64,000 nt of DNA from Streptomyces sp. CBMA152. Its GTDB lineage: Bacteria > Actinomycetota > Actinomycetes > Streptomycetales > Streptomycetaceae. The stretch covers positions 1 to 64,000 of the forward strand of contig NZ_MECJ01000023.1 of assembly GCF_014596475.1 (NCBI RefSeq), written 5' to 3'. Made by a program: the position numbers and the translations under genes. This document shows positions 15,584 to 23,988 of the stretch, one piece after another; the stretch's first letter is position 1, and every line of letters starts with the position of its first letter. The notes under the pieces are model-generated. The model was not told where the DNA came from and made no database searches. It worked only from the letters and a program-made list of their open reading frames with translations.

Positions 15584-16750
15584 ATGAGCAGCGAGAACCT
15601 CCCCCAGAGCCCTGAAACGGGCACCGAGCAGCCCCGCAAGCCGCGGGTGGCCGTCGTGTTCGGCGGCCGCAGCTCCGAGCACGGCATCTCGGTCGTCACC
15701 GCCGGTGCCGTGCTGCGCGCCATCGACCGGACGAAGTACGACGTGCTGCCCATCGGCATCACGACGGACGGCCGCTGGGCGCTGACCGCCGACGAGCCCG
15801 AGCGGATGGCGATCGCCGACCGCAAGGTGCCCAGCGTGGCCGAGCTCGCCGAGTCCGCCGACGGCGGCGTCGTGCTCCCCGTGGACCCGGGCAGCCGCGA
15901 GGTCGTCTACAGCGAGCCCGGCCAGGTCCCCAAGGCCCTGGGCGAGGTCGACGTCGTCTTCCCCGTGCTCCACGGCCCCTACGGCGAGGACGGCACCCTC
16001 CAGGGCCTCCTGGAGCTCTCCGGCATCCCCTACGTCGGCGCGGGCGTGCTCGCCTCGGCCGTCGGCCAGGACAAGGAGTACATGAAGCGCGTGTTCACCT
16101 CGTTCGGGCTGCCCGTCGGCCCGTACCTGGTGGTCCGGCCGCGCGAGTGGGAGCAGGACGAGCAGGGCGCGCGCAAGAGGATCGCCGCGTTCGCCGGTGA
16201 GCACGGCTGGCCGCTGTTCATCAAGCCGTCCCGGGCCGGCTCCTCCTTCGGCATCACCAAGGTCGAGTCCTTCGAGGGCCTGGACGAGGCCATCGAGGAG
16301 GCCCGCCGCCACGACCCGAAGTTCCTGGTCGAGGCGCTGCTGCGGGGCCGCGAGATCGAGTGCGGCGTCCTGGAGTTCGAGGACGGCCCTCGCGCGAGCG
16401 TGCCCGCCGAGATCCCGCCGGTCACCGCGCACGACTTCTACGACTTCGAGGCGAAGTACATCGACTCGGCGGACGGCATCGTGCCCGCGCCGATCGGCGC
16501 CGAGGCCACCGCCGAGGTGCGCCGGCTCGCGGTCGACGCCTTCGAGGCCGCGTCCTGCGAGGGGCTCGTCCGGGCGGACTTCTTCCTCCAGGAGAACGGC
16601 GAGTTCGTCATCAACGAGATCAACACGATGCCGGGCTTCACCCCGATCTCGATGTACCCGCGCATGTGGGAGGCCACCGGCGTCGACTACGCGGAGCTGG
16701 TCGACCGCCTGATCCAGGCGGCACTGCGCCGCAGGACGGGTCTGCGCTAG
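15584..16750 (+). CDS. ddlA: D-alanine--D-alanine ligase
   Basis: 388 residues, ATP-grasp enzyme joining two D-Ala for the peptidoglycan stem peptide. N-terminal VVFGGRSSEHGISV; ATP-binding region KPSRAGSSFGITKV; C-terminal metal ligands in FVINEINTMPGFTP. The ATG at 15584 was chosen over a GTG 33 bases upstream, whose extension is unlike the family. The active-site tyrosine region (HDFYDFEAKYI) is of the vancomycin-sensitive D-Ala-D-Ala type rather than the D-Lac type. It is convergent with the lipoprotein gene. Confidence 0.96.
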   Translation: MSSENLPQSPETGTEQPRKPRVAVVFGGRSSEHGISVVTAGAVLRAIDRTKYDVLPIGITTDGRWALTADEPERMAIADRKVPSVAELAESADGGVVLPVDPGSREVVYSEPGQVPKALGEVDVVFPVLHGPYGEDGTLQGLLELSGIPYVGAGVLASAVGQDKEYMKRVFTSFGLPVGPYLVVRPREWEQDEQGARKRIAAFAGEHGWPLFIKPSRAGSSFGITKVESFEGLDEAIEEARRHDPKFLVEALLRGREIECGVLEFEDGPRASVPAEIPPVTAHDFYDFEAKYIDSADGIVPAPIGAEATAEVRRLAVDAFEAASCEGLVRADFFLQENGEFVINEINTMPGFTPISMYPRMWEATGVDYAELVDRLIQAALRRRTGLR

Positions 16751-16764
16751 CAGGCGCTCAGCGG

Positions 16765-17247
16765 CTACAGGCTCTCCGGGACCGTCTTCTTGATGGGCCC
16801 GGAGAGCCCCGTGAGCCATCCGATATCCCCGGCCGGCCTGCCGGCCCCCGTGGGCATCGTCACTTCCACGTACGCCTTGCGATAGGTCGTCGTGAACCGG
16901 AAGCCGCCCTTGAGCTGCTCCAGGAGCCAGTTCACGCCGTCCACGGTGACCCCGTCCGCCTCGGGATCGCTCATCTTCTCCGGCCGGTCGATCCCGCAGC
17001 GCAGTACGATCCCGTCGTCACCCCACCCGGCGGTCAGCTCCGACGCCGGGCTGGGATCATTCCGCTTGAGCCCGTCGAGCTTCTGGGGCAGCGCCTTGTG
17101 CAGCGCCCCGCAGAGCGCGGCCGTGGCCTTCGGCGGACTGGGAACCGTGATCGTCGCCTTCGCGTCCGTGGAGGAGCAGCCCGCGGCGGCCAGCACGACC
17201 AGGGCGGCTGCGGGCAGGAGGAGGGACCGGCGGCGAGAGGAAGTCAC
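16765..17247 (-). CDS. DUF3515 family lipoprotein
   Basis: 160 residues. The N-terminus MTSSRRRSLLLPAAALVVLA ends in lipobox LAAAGC, so a secreted lipoprotein is predicted. The body (about 30-160) matches DUF3515, an actinobacterial family often beside ddl and thiL. Two further cysteines (in ALCGALHK and LRCGIDRP) could pair. It starts with GTG 20 bases after the Lrp-domain gene, suggesting co-transcription. Function unknown. Confidence 0.88.
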   Translation of the reverse strand: MTSSRRRSLLLPAAALVVLAAAGCSSTDAKATITVPSPPKATAALCGALHKALPQKLDGLKRNDPSPASELTAGWGDDGIVLRCGIDRPEKMSDPEADGVTVDGVNWLLEQLKGGFRFTTTYRKAYVEVTMPTGAGRPAGDIGWLTGLSGPIKKTVPESL

Positions 17248-17267
17248 CGGCCAAGGGTAAGCGGGGG

Positions 17268-17501
17268 CTACAGATGAACCACCGGGCAGGTCAGGGTGCG
17301 GGTGATCCCGTCCACCTGCTGGACCTTGGCGACCACCATGCGGCCCAGCTCGTCGACCGTGTCCGCCTGGGCCCGCACGATCACGTCGTACGGCCCGGTG
17401 ACGTCCTCGGCCTGGATCACCCCCGGAATCTTTGCGATGGTCTCGGCGACTGTCGACGCCTTGCCCACCTCGGTCTGGATGAGGATGTACGCCTGTACCA
17501 C
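17268..17501 (-). CDS. Stand-alone Lrp/AsnC effector (RAM) domain protein
   Basis: 77 residues, MVQAYILIQTEVGKASTVAE onward. It is only the ligand-binding beta-alpha-beta-beta-alpha-beta domain of Lrp/AsnC regulators (VTGPYDVIVRAQADTVDELG is diagnostic) with no HTH. Such proteins oligomerise and bind amino acids and may modulate full-length Lrp proteins. The GTG at 17501 follows GGAGGTTCC. It heads a minus-strand pair with the DUF3515 lipoprotein and is divergent from thiL. Confidence 0.92.
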   Translation of the reverse strand: MVQAYILIQTEVGKASTVAETIAKIPGVIQAEDVTGPYDVIVRAQADTVDELGRMVVAKVQQVDGITRTLTCPVVHL

Positions 17502-17749
17502 GGAACCTCCAGGGCGGCCACGAGGATCATGTCCCCTCCCTACGGCGGGGAGGCCCAAGGGGGGAAGAAAGAGACGCCACGGTATCGCGTCGCCGTGCGC
17601 CCGGGGGAGTCCCGCGCAGGCGCGGGCGCTCGCACATCCGGGTGTGCCGAGAAGAAGTTGACGTATGTGTTGACGGTACCCACCGTGGTGACGGCTCGCG
17701 ACCGCGAGCGCGCCGGGTGCCGAGGGGTACGAGGATGAGAGGTGGCACG

Positions 17750-18712
17750 GTGAAAGGCACTGTGGGCGAGTTGGGGGAGTTCGGGCTCATCAGGGAGCTG
17801 ACCTCCCGGCTCACCTCGACCCCCGCGGTCCGGATCGGGCCCGGCGACGACGCCGCGGTCGTGACCGCACCCGACCGCAGGGTGGTGGCGAGCACGGACA
17901 TCCTCCTGGAGGGCCGCCACTTCCGCCGCGACTGGTCGACCGCGTACGACGTGGGCCGCAAGGCCGCCGCGCAGAACTTGGCCGATATCGCCGCCATGGG
18001 CGCCGTGCCGACCGCCCTGCTGCTCGGGCTCGTCGTGCCCGCCGAGCTCCCGGCGACCTGGCCGATCGAGCTGATGGACGGGATCCGCGACGAGTGCCAG
18101 GTCGCGGGGGCGGCCGTGGTCGGCGGCGACGTCGTGCGCGGCGACACCATCACCGTCGCGATCACCGCGCTCGGCGATCTGCGCAACCACGAGCCGGTCA
18201 CCCGGGGCGGCGCCCAGCCCGGCGACGTGGTCGCGGTCACCGGCTGGCTCGGCTGGTCCGCCGCGGGCTACGCGGTCCTCTCGCGCGGCTTCCGCTCGCC
18301 GCGCGCCTTCGTGGAGGCCCACCGCCGCCCCGAGCCGCCGTACCACGCGGGCCCCGCCGCCGCCGGGCTCGGCGCGACCGCCATGACGGACGTCAGCGAC
18401 GGCCTGGTCGCCGACCTCGGGCACATCGCGGAGGCGAGCAAGGTCCGTATCGACCTGCGCTCGGGCCTCATCGACATCCCCACGCAGATGAACGACATCG
18501 GCCAGGCGGTCGGCGTCGACCCGCTCCAGTGGGTGCTGACCGGGGGAGAGGACCACGCGATCGTCGCGACGTTCCCGCCGGACGTGAAGCTGCCCGCCCG
18601 CTGGAAGGTCATCGGCGAGGTCCTGAACCCGTCGGCGCTGCCCCAGGTGACCGTCGACGGCGCCCCCTGGACCGCGAAGGGCGGCTGGGACCACTTCGGG
18701 GACGCGGAGTGA
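17750..18712 (+). CDS. thiL: Thiamine-phosphate kinase
   Basis: 320 residues, PurM/AIR-synthase-like fold; phosphorylates thiamine phosphate to thiamine diphosphate. Signatures are GPGDDAAVV (metal binding, N-terminus), STDILLEGRHF, DIAAMGAVPTALL and TDVSDGLVADLGHIA. The GTG at 17750 is preceded by GAGAGG at good spacing; an ATG at 17735 with its own GAGG is a close alternative. It overlaps thiD by 4 bases. Two TTGACG hexamers (17658 and 17670) lie upstream in the divergent promoter region. Confidence 0.95.
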   Translation: MKGTVGELGEFGLIRELTSRLTSTPAVRIGPGDDAAVVTAPDRRVVASTDILLEGRHFRRDWSTAYDVGRKAAAQNLADIAAMGAVPTALLLGLVVPAELPATWPIELMDGIRDECQVAGAAVVGGDVVRGDTITVAITALGDLRNHEPVTRGGAQPGDVVAVTGWLGWSAAGYAVLSRGFRSPRAFVEAHRRPEPPYHAGPAAAGLGATAMTDVSDGLVADLGHIAEASKVRIDLRSGLIDIPTQMNDIGQAVGVDPLQWVLTGGEDHAIVATFPPDVKLPARWKVIGEVLNPSALPQVTVDGAPWTAKGGWDHFGDAE

Positions 18713-19509
18713 CTCCCGCGCGCGTGCTCACCGTCGCCGGGTCCGACTCCGGCGGCGGCGCGGGCGTCCAGGCCGACCTCAAGACGATGCTGGCCCTGGG
18801 CGTCCACGGGATGAGCGTGATCACCGCGGTGACCGCGCAGAACTCGCTGGGCGTCCAGGGCGCCTGGGAACTGCCCGTCGAGGCGGTACGGGCCCAGTAC
18901 CGCTCGGTCGTCGACGACATCGGCGTCCAGGCGGTGAAGACCGGCATGCTCTCGTCGGCCGCGCTGGTGGAGACGGTGGCGGAGCTGCTGTCCGGCACGG
19001 ACGCGCCCGTCGTCGTGGACCCCGTAGGGATCTCCAAGCACGGCGACGCGCTGCTCGCGGCCGAGGCGCTGGATTCGGTACGTGAGCGGCTGCTGCCGAC
19101 CGCGACCGTGGCCACGCCCAACCTCGACGAAGTGGCGCAGCTCACCGGCGTACGGGTCGAGGACGAGGCCGGGATGCGGCGCGCGGCCGAGGCGATCCTC
19201 GCCTTCGGCCCCCGCTGGGCCCTCATCAAGGGCGGCCACCTGGCGGACTCGACCTCGCCGCAGGCGGTCGACCTGCTCACCGACGGCACGCAGGAGCACT
19301 GGCTGCGCACCCCGCGTCTGGACAACCGCCACACCCACGGCACCGGCTGCACCCTGGCCTCCGCCCTGGCCTCGGGCCTGGCGAAGGGCCTCACGGTCCC
19401 GGAGGCGGCGCTGGCGGCGAAGGAGTACGTGACGGGGGCGATCGGGGCGGGGTTCGCGCTGGGGGGCGGGATCGGCCCGGTGGATCACGGCTGGCGGTTC
19501 AAGAGCTAG
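18709..19509 (+). CDS. thiD: Bifunctional hydroxymethylpyrimidine kinase / phosphomethylpyrimidine kinase
   Basis: 266 residues, ribokinase-like fold; phosphorylates HMP then HMP-P in thiamine synthesis. Signatures: AGSDSGGGAGVQADLKT at the N-terminus, VKTGMLSS, VVDPVGISKHGDALL and the catalytic/anion-hole region NRHTHGTGCTLASALAS. It starts with GTG inside the thiL stop. The pair thiL-thiD forms a compact thiamine operon closed by a bidirectional terminator. Confidence 0.96.
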   Translation: MTPARVLTVAGSDSGGGAGVQADLKTMLALGVHGMSVITAVTAQNSLGVQGAWELPVEAVRAQYRSVVDDIGVQAVKTGMLSSAALVETVAELLSGTDAPVVVDPVGISKHGDALLAAEALDSVRERLLPTATVATPNLDEVAQLTGVRVEDEAGMRRAAEAILAFGPRWALIKGGHLADSTSPQAVDLLTDGTQEHWLRTPRLDNRHTHGTGCTLASALASGLAKGLTVPEAALAAKEYVTGAIGAGFALGGGIGPVDHGWRFKS

Positions 19510-19543
19510 CCGCCCGCCACGCGCGTACGCGTGTGGGCACGAC

Positions 19544-19577
19544 AAAAAGCCGGTCCACCGAGGTGGACCGGCTTTTT
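19544..19577. terminator. Bidirectional terminator between thiD and rpmB
   Basis: A near-symmetrical stem of about 15 bp flanked by AAAAA on the left and TTTTT on the right, so it has a U-tract for transcripts arriving from either side. Confidence 0.95.
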
Positions 19578-19616
19578 GGGCAACCGGAAAGGCTGCGCTA
19601 CGACGAACCGTCGGCG

Positions 19617-19802
19617 TTAGCGCGAGACCTTGCCGGCCTTGATGCACGAGGTGCAGACGTTGAGCCGCTTCGGCGTCCGACCGACCACGGCACGCACACG
19701 CTGGATGTTCGGGTTCCAGCGACGAGACGTACGGCGGTGCGAGTGCGAAATGTTGTTGCCGAAGCCCGGCCCCTTGCCGCAGACGTCGCAGTTGGCAGCC
19801 AC
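19617..19802 (-). CDS. rpmB: 50S ribosomal protein L28 (zinc-type)
   Basis: 61 residues from GTG 19802. CDVC near the N-terminus and CTSC near the C-terminus form the four-cysteine zinc site, so this is the C+ paralogue; zinc-free paralogues are often elsewhere in Streptomyces under Zur control. GGAG at 19809-19812 is the ribosome site. The 5' leader contains nested inverted repeats that could form a regulatory RNA structure. Confidence 0.97.
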   Translation of the reverse strand: MAANCDVCGKGPGFGNNISHSHRRTSRRWNPNIQRVRAVVGRTPKRLNVCTSCIKAGKVSR

Positions 19803-19816
19803 GGGTCACTCCAAAG

Positions 19817-19866
19817 ACTTCAGATTTACAGTGAAATCCGGCGCACCGGAATCAGAGATCTGAAGT
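19817..19866 (-). promoter_or_regulatory. Structured leader of rpmB (nested inverted repeats)
   Basis: Outer arms ACTTCAGAT (19817-19825) and ATCTGAAGT (19858-19866) enclose an inner hairpin TCCGG-4-CCGGA (19837-19850). The outer arm ends four bases from the GGAG ribosome site. A TATGCT -10-like box (minus strand, 19911-19916) would put the whole structure in the transcript. Role inferred: translational or transcriptional control of L28. Confidence 0.5.
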
Positions 19867-20051
19867 GGCTTGCCGGGGGAATGGCCCGACTCTCGCCGGG
19901 CAACCGAAGCAGCATACAACGGCTGCTCCTGAGATACGAAACTACCATGACGCCGGCCGCCGCCCACCCCGGGCCGACGGGTGGCCGCCCCGGGTCTAAC
20001 CTGCCGCTAGCCCGGAGCTCAGCAGCTCAGCAGCCCCAAGGAGGACACCAG

Positions 20052-21635
20052 GTGCCGCAGACACTCGACGCCGTCGCGGTACGGACCTGGTGCTCGCTCG
20101 CGCTGGCCGGGCTCGGCCGGGACCGCGAGGAGATCGACTCGGTGAACGTCTACCCGGTCGCCGACGGGGACACCGGCACCAACCTCTACCTGACCGTGGA
20201 ATCCGCCCACCAGGCCGTCGAGGCGGTCTTCGCCGCGTACACCGAGGCGCCCGGGACGGCCGACGTCATACGGGCCATGGCCCACGGCGCCCTGCTCGGC
20301 GCCCGGGGCAACTCCGGCACGATCCTGTCGCAGCTGCTGCGCGGGATGGCCGAGGTCCTGGCCCGGCCCGAAGCGGACCTCGCCGCGGCCCTGGCCCGCG
20401 CCGCGGAGGCCGCGTACGAGGCGGTCGCGCACCCGGTGGAGGGCACGGTGCTCACCGTCGCCACCGCCGCCGCCAAGGCGGCCCGGGACGCGTCCGGCGA
20501 CGCCGCAGCCGTGGCCTGGGCGGCCTTCGACGGGGCCGGTGCGGCCCTGGAGGCCACTCCGGGGCAGTTGGAGGTGCTGGGCAGGGCCGGAGTCGTGGAC
20601 GCGGGCGGCTGGGGCCTGGTGACGGTCCTGGGGGCGCTGGCGCAGGCACTGTCCGGCGAGGCTCCGGCCGTACGCCACGAGACGCATCCGCACCTCGACG
20701 CGCACGCCTGCCCGGCCGACCCCGCCGAGGAGTCCGGGCCCGCCTTCGAGGTGATCTACCTCCTGGACGCCGACGACGAGGCCGTGGCCCGGCTGCGGAC
20801 CCGGCTCGACGCGCTGGGCGACTCCCTGGTGGTCGTCGGCGGCGACGGGCTGTGGAACGTCCACGTACACGTGGACGACGCGGGCGCGGCCGTCGAGGCC
20901 GGTGTGGAGGCCGGGCGCCCGCACCGGATCCGCATCACGCACTTCGGGACCCCGCCCGAGCCGCGCGAGCGGGTCCAGCGGGCCGTCGTCGCGGTCGTGC
21001 CGGGCGAAGGCCTGGCCGGGCTCTGCGCCGAGGCCGGGGCCCACGCCGTGCTGGCCAGGCCGGGCGAGGCCCCGGCCAGCGGCGAACTCGTCGACGCGAT
21101 CCGCCGCGCCCACGCGCGCGAGGTCGTGCTGCTGCCCAACGACGCCGAGCTGCGCCACACGGCGGCCGCCGCCGTCGAACAGGCGCGCGCCGAGGGCGTA
21201 CGGGTCGCGGTCATCCCGACCCGCTCCCCGGTCCAGGGCATCGCCGCCCTCGCCGTGCACGCGCCCGAGCGCCGCTTCGACGAGGATGTGGTCGCGATGA
21301 CGGCGGCGGCGGGCGCCACCCGGTACGCCGAACTCGCCGTCGCCGAGCGGCAGTCCTGGACCACCGCCGGGATCTGCCAGGCCGGGGACATCCTCGGCCT
21401 GATCGACGGCGACGTCGCGGTGATCGGCCAGGACCTGGCGGCCACGGCGGCGGCGGTCCTGGACCGGATGCTGGCGGCGGGCGGCGAACTGGTCACCCTG
21501 GTGCTGGCCGCCGACACCCCGCCGGACCTGGCGCCGGGCCTTCAGGCCCACGTACGGGAGACGCATCTGGCGGTGGACACGCTGGTCTACGAGGGCGGCC
21601 ACCAGGGGGCTCCGCTGCTGATCGGCGTGGAGTAG
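20052..21635 (+). CDS. DhaL/DAK2-domain protein (FakA/YloV-like)
   Basis: 527 residues. The N-terminal DhaL domain (about 5-200) has the nucleotide/Mg-binding motif VNVYPVADGDTGTNLY and the GARGNSGTILSQLLRG turn, as in dihydroxyacetone-kinase-like and fatty-acid kinase FakA proteins. A middle and C-terminal DegV-linked region (about 230-527) follows. FakA phosphorylates fatty acids bound to a DegV-family FakB, but no FakB is adjacent here, so activity is inferred from family only. The GTG at 20052 follows AAGGAGG. It precedes recG by 72 bases, a conserved Gram-positive neighbourhood. Confidence 0.9.
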   Translation: MPQTLDAVAVRTWCSLALAGLGRDREEIDSVNVYPVADGDTGTNLYLTVESAHQAVEAVFAAYTEAPGTADVIRAMAHGALLGARGNSGTILSQLLRGMAEVLARPEADLAAALARAAEAAYEAVAHPVEGTVLTVATAAAKAARDASGDAAAVAWAAFDGAGAALEATPGQLEVLGRAGVVDAGGWGLVTVLGALAQALSGEAPAVRHETHPHLDAHACPADPAEESGPAFEVIYLLDADDEAVARLRTRLDALGDSLVVVGGDGLWNVHVHVDDAGAAVEAGVEAGRPHRIRITHFGTPPEPRERVQRAVVAVVPGEGLAGLCAEAGAHAVLARPGEAPASGELVDAIRRAHAREVVLLPNDAELRHTAAAAVEQARAEGVRVAVIPTRSPVQGIAALAVHAPERRFDEDVVAMTAAAGATRYAELAVAERQSWTTAGICQAGDILGLIDGDVAVIGQDLAATAAAVLDRMLAAGGELVTLVLAADTPPDLAPGLQAHVRETHLAVDTLVYEGGHQGAPLLIGVE

Positions 21636-21655
21636 CCGTCTGCTCGCGGGGTGAG

Positions 21656-21664
21656 TTGTCCACA
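21656..21664 (+). promoter_or_regulatory. DnaA-box-like nonamer upstream of recG
   Basis: TTGTCCACA, matching the preferred Streptomyces DnaA box exactly, lies 20 bases after the DhaL gene stop and 43 bases before the recG start. A single box does not make an origin; it could be a DnaA regulatory site or chance. Confidence 0.45.
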
Positions 21665-21707
21665 GGCGGCCGGGGGTTCCTGCGCGATGTCGGTGGTGTG
21701 GTGTGCA

Positions 21708-23906
21708 ATGGATCGCGTGCCTGCGCTCGATGAACCTCTGAAGAAGCTGCTCGGCGGACCCACCGCGAAGGTGATGGCCGAGCAGCTCGACCTGCACACG
21801 GTCGGCGACCTCCTCCACCACTACCCCCGGCGGTACGAGGAGCGCGGCCAGCTGACCAAGCTCGCCGAGCTGCCCCTCGACGAGGACGTCACGGTGGTCG
21901 CGCAGGTCGCCGACGCCCGCGTGCACACGTTCAACGGCGGCCGCGGCCAGCGTCTGGAGATCACCATCACGGACGGCAGCGGCCGCCTCCAGCTGGTGTT
22001 CTTCGGGCGCGGTATCCACAAGCCGCACAAGGAGCTGCTGCCCGGCAGCCGCGCGATGTTCGCGGGCAAGGTGTCGATGTTCAACCGCCGTCTCCAGCTG
22101 GCCCATCCCACGTACGCGAAGCTGGGCGCCGACGGCGACGAGGACGGCGAGACGGTCGACTCGTGGGCGGGCGCGCTGATCCCGATCTACCCCGCCTGCA
22201 AGGGACTTGAGTCCTGGAAGATCGCCAAGGCGGTCGACGCGGTGCTGCCCAGCGCCCAGGAGGCCGTCGACCCGCTGCCCGGATCCCTGCGCGAGGGCCG
22301 GGGCTTCGTGCCGCTGCCCGAGGCGCTGCTCAAGGTCCACCGCCCGCACAGCAAGGACGACGTCGAGGACGCGCGGCAGCGGCTGAAGTGGGACGAGGCG
22401 TTCGTCCTCCAGGTGGCGCTGGCCCGGCGCCGGTACGCGGACGCCCAACTCCCGGCCGTTGCACGGCGACCCGCGCCCGGCGGCCTGCTCGACGCCTTCG
22501 ACGCCAAGCTGCCGTTCACCCTCACCGACGGCCAGCGCAACGTCTCGAAGGAGATCTTCGACGACCTGGCGACCGAGCACCCCATGCACCGCCTGCTCCA
22601 GGGCGAGGTCGGTTCGGGCAAGACCATGGTCGCCCTGCGCGCGATGCTCGCCGTGGTCGACTCCGGGGGCCAGGCCGCGATGCTCGCCCCCACCGAGGTC
22701 CTCGCCCAGCAGCACCACCGCTCCATCACCGAGATGATGGGCGAGCTCGCCGAGGGCGGCATGCTCGGCGGCTCGGACCTGGGCACCAAGGTCGTGCTGC
22801 TCACCGGCTCCATGGGCATGCCCGCCCGCCGTCAGGCGCTGCTCGACCTGGTCACCGGCGAGGCCGGGATCGTGATCGGCACGCACGCGTTGATCGAGGA
22901 CAAGGTGCAGTTCCACGATCTGGGCCTGGTCGTGGTCGACGAGCAGCACCGGTTCGGCGTCGAGCAGCGCGACGCCCTGCGCGGCAAGGGCAAGCAGCCG
23001 CCGCACCTGCTGGTCATGACGGCGACGCCGATCCCGCGCACGGTCGCCATGACCGTCTTCGGCGACCTGGAGACGTCGGTCCTGGACCAACTGCCCGCCG
23101 GGCGCTCGCCGATCGCCAGCCATGTCGTCCCCGCCCAGGACAAGCCGCACTTCCTGGCCCGCGCCTGGGAGCGGGTGCGCGAGGAGGTCGGCAAGGGCCA
23201 CCAGGCGTACGTGGTGTGTCCGCGCATCGGTGACGATGAGGACGAGAAGAAGGCGGGCAAGAAGAAGTCCGCCGAGGACGAGGCCGAGAAGCGGCCGCCG
23301 CTCGCCGTGCTCGACATCGCCGACCAGCTCACCAAGGGCCCGCTCCAGGGCCTGCGCATCGAGGTGCTGCACGGTCGGATGCAGCCGGACGACAAGGACG
23401 CCGTGATGCGCCGGTTCGCCGCCGGCGAGGTCGACGTGCTGGTCGCCACGACCGTCATCGAGGTCGGCGTCAACGTCCCCAACGCCACCGCGATGGTGAT
23501 CATGGACGCGGACCGGTTCGGTGTCTCACAGCTGCACCAGCTGCGCGGCCGGGTCGGGCGCGGCTCGGCCCCGGGACTGTGTCTGCTGGTCAGCGAGATG
23601 CCGGAGGCGAGCGCCGCCAGGGCCCGGCTCGGCGCGGTGGCCGCCACGCTCGACGGCTTCGAGCTCTCCCGGATCGACCTCGAACAGCGCCGCGAGGGCG
23701 ATGTGCTGGGCCAGGCCCAGTCGGGCGTGCGCTCCTCGCTGCGGATGCTCGCGGTCATCGAGGACGAGGAGGTCATCGCCGCGGCCCGGGAGGAGGCGGT
23801 GGCGGTGGTGAGCCAGGACCCGGACCTGGAGCAGCTGCCCGCGCTGCGCACCGCGCTGGACGCGCTCCTCGACAAGGACCGTGAGCAGTACCTGGACAAG
23901 GGGTGA
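21708..23906 (+). CDS. recG: ATP-dependent DNA helicase RecG
   Basis: 732 residues. It remodels stalled forks and Holliday junctions. An N-terminal wedge/OB region (about 1-170, DLLHHYPRRYEERGQL) is followed by superfamily 2 helicase motifs: Walker A GEVGSGKT (299-306), DEQH box (411-414), TATPIPRT, and motif VI QLRGRVGRG. A Lys/Asp/Glu-rich insertion (about 505-530, DEDEKKAGKKKSAEDEAEKR) lies within the second RecA domain. The start is uncertain between ATG 21708, ATG 21687 and GTG 21717; 21708 gives MDRVPALDEPL. No strong ribosome site is visible. Confidence 0.96.
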   Translation: MDRVPALDEPLKKLLGGPTAKVMAEQLDLHTVGDLLHHYPRRYEERGQLTKLAELPLDEDVTVVAQVADARVHTFNGGRGQRLEITITDGSGRLQLVFFGRGIHKPHKELLPGSRAMFAGKVSMFNRRLQLAHPTYAKLGADGDEDGETVDSWAGALIPIYPACKGLESWKIAKAVDAVLPSAQEAVDPLPGSLREGRGFVPLPEALLKVHRPHSKDDVEDARQRLKWDEAFVLQVALARRRYADAQLPAVARRPAPGGLLDAFDAKLPFTLTDGQRNVSKEIFDDLATEHPMHRLLQGEVGSGKTMVALRAMLAVVDSGGQAAMLAPTEVLAQQHHRSITEMMGELAEGGMLGGSDLGTKVVLLTGSMGMPARRQALLDLVTGEAGIVIGTHALIEDKVQFHDLGLVVVDEQHRFGVEQRDALRGKGKQPPHLLVMTATPIPRTVAMTVFGDLETSVLDQLPAGRSPIASHVVPAQDKPHFLARAWERVREEVGKGHQAYVVCPRIGDDEDEKKAGKKKSAEDEAEKRPPLAVLDIADQLTKGPLQGLRIEVLHGRMQPDDKDAVMRRFAAGEVDVLVATTVIEVGVNVPNATAMVIMDADRFGVSQLHQLRGRVGRGSAPGLCLLVSEMPEASAARARLGAVAATLDGFELSRIDLEQRREGDVLGQAQSGVRSSLRMLAVIEDEEVIAAAREEAVAVVSQDPDLEQLPALRTALDALLDKDREQYLDKG

Positions 23907-23988
23907 CAGGGGCGCGCGGGCGGCGTCCGCGCCGGGTTCTGAGAAACTGGGGGACACCAGTGACGTACGTACACCGACAAGGACTCAG

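Noticed and set aside
21656..21664. A replication origin near recG
   Set aside because: One DnaA box without AT-rich DNA, dnaA or dnaN; the Streptomyces oriC lies elsewhere with many boxes.
20019..23372. An 1117-codon minus-strand open frame across the DhaL gene and recG
   Set aside because: High-GC shadow frame. It spans two well-supported plus-strand genes and the gap between them, and its protein is low complexity (HLDAQ, GRDRR-type runs).
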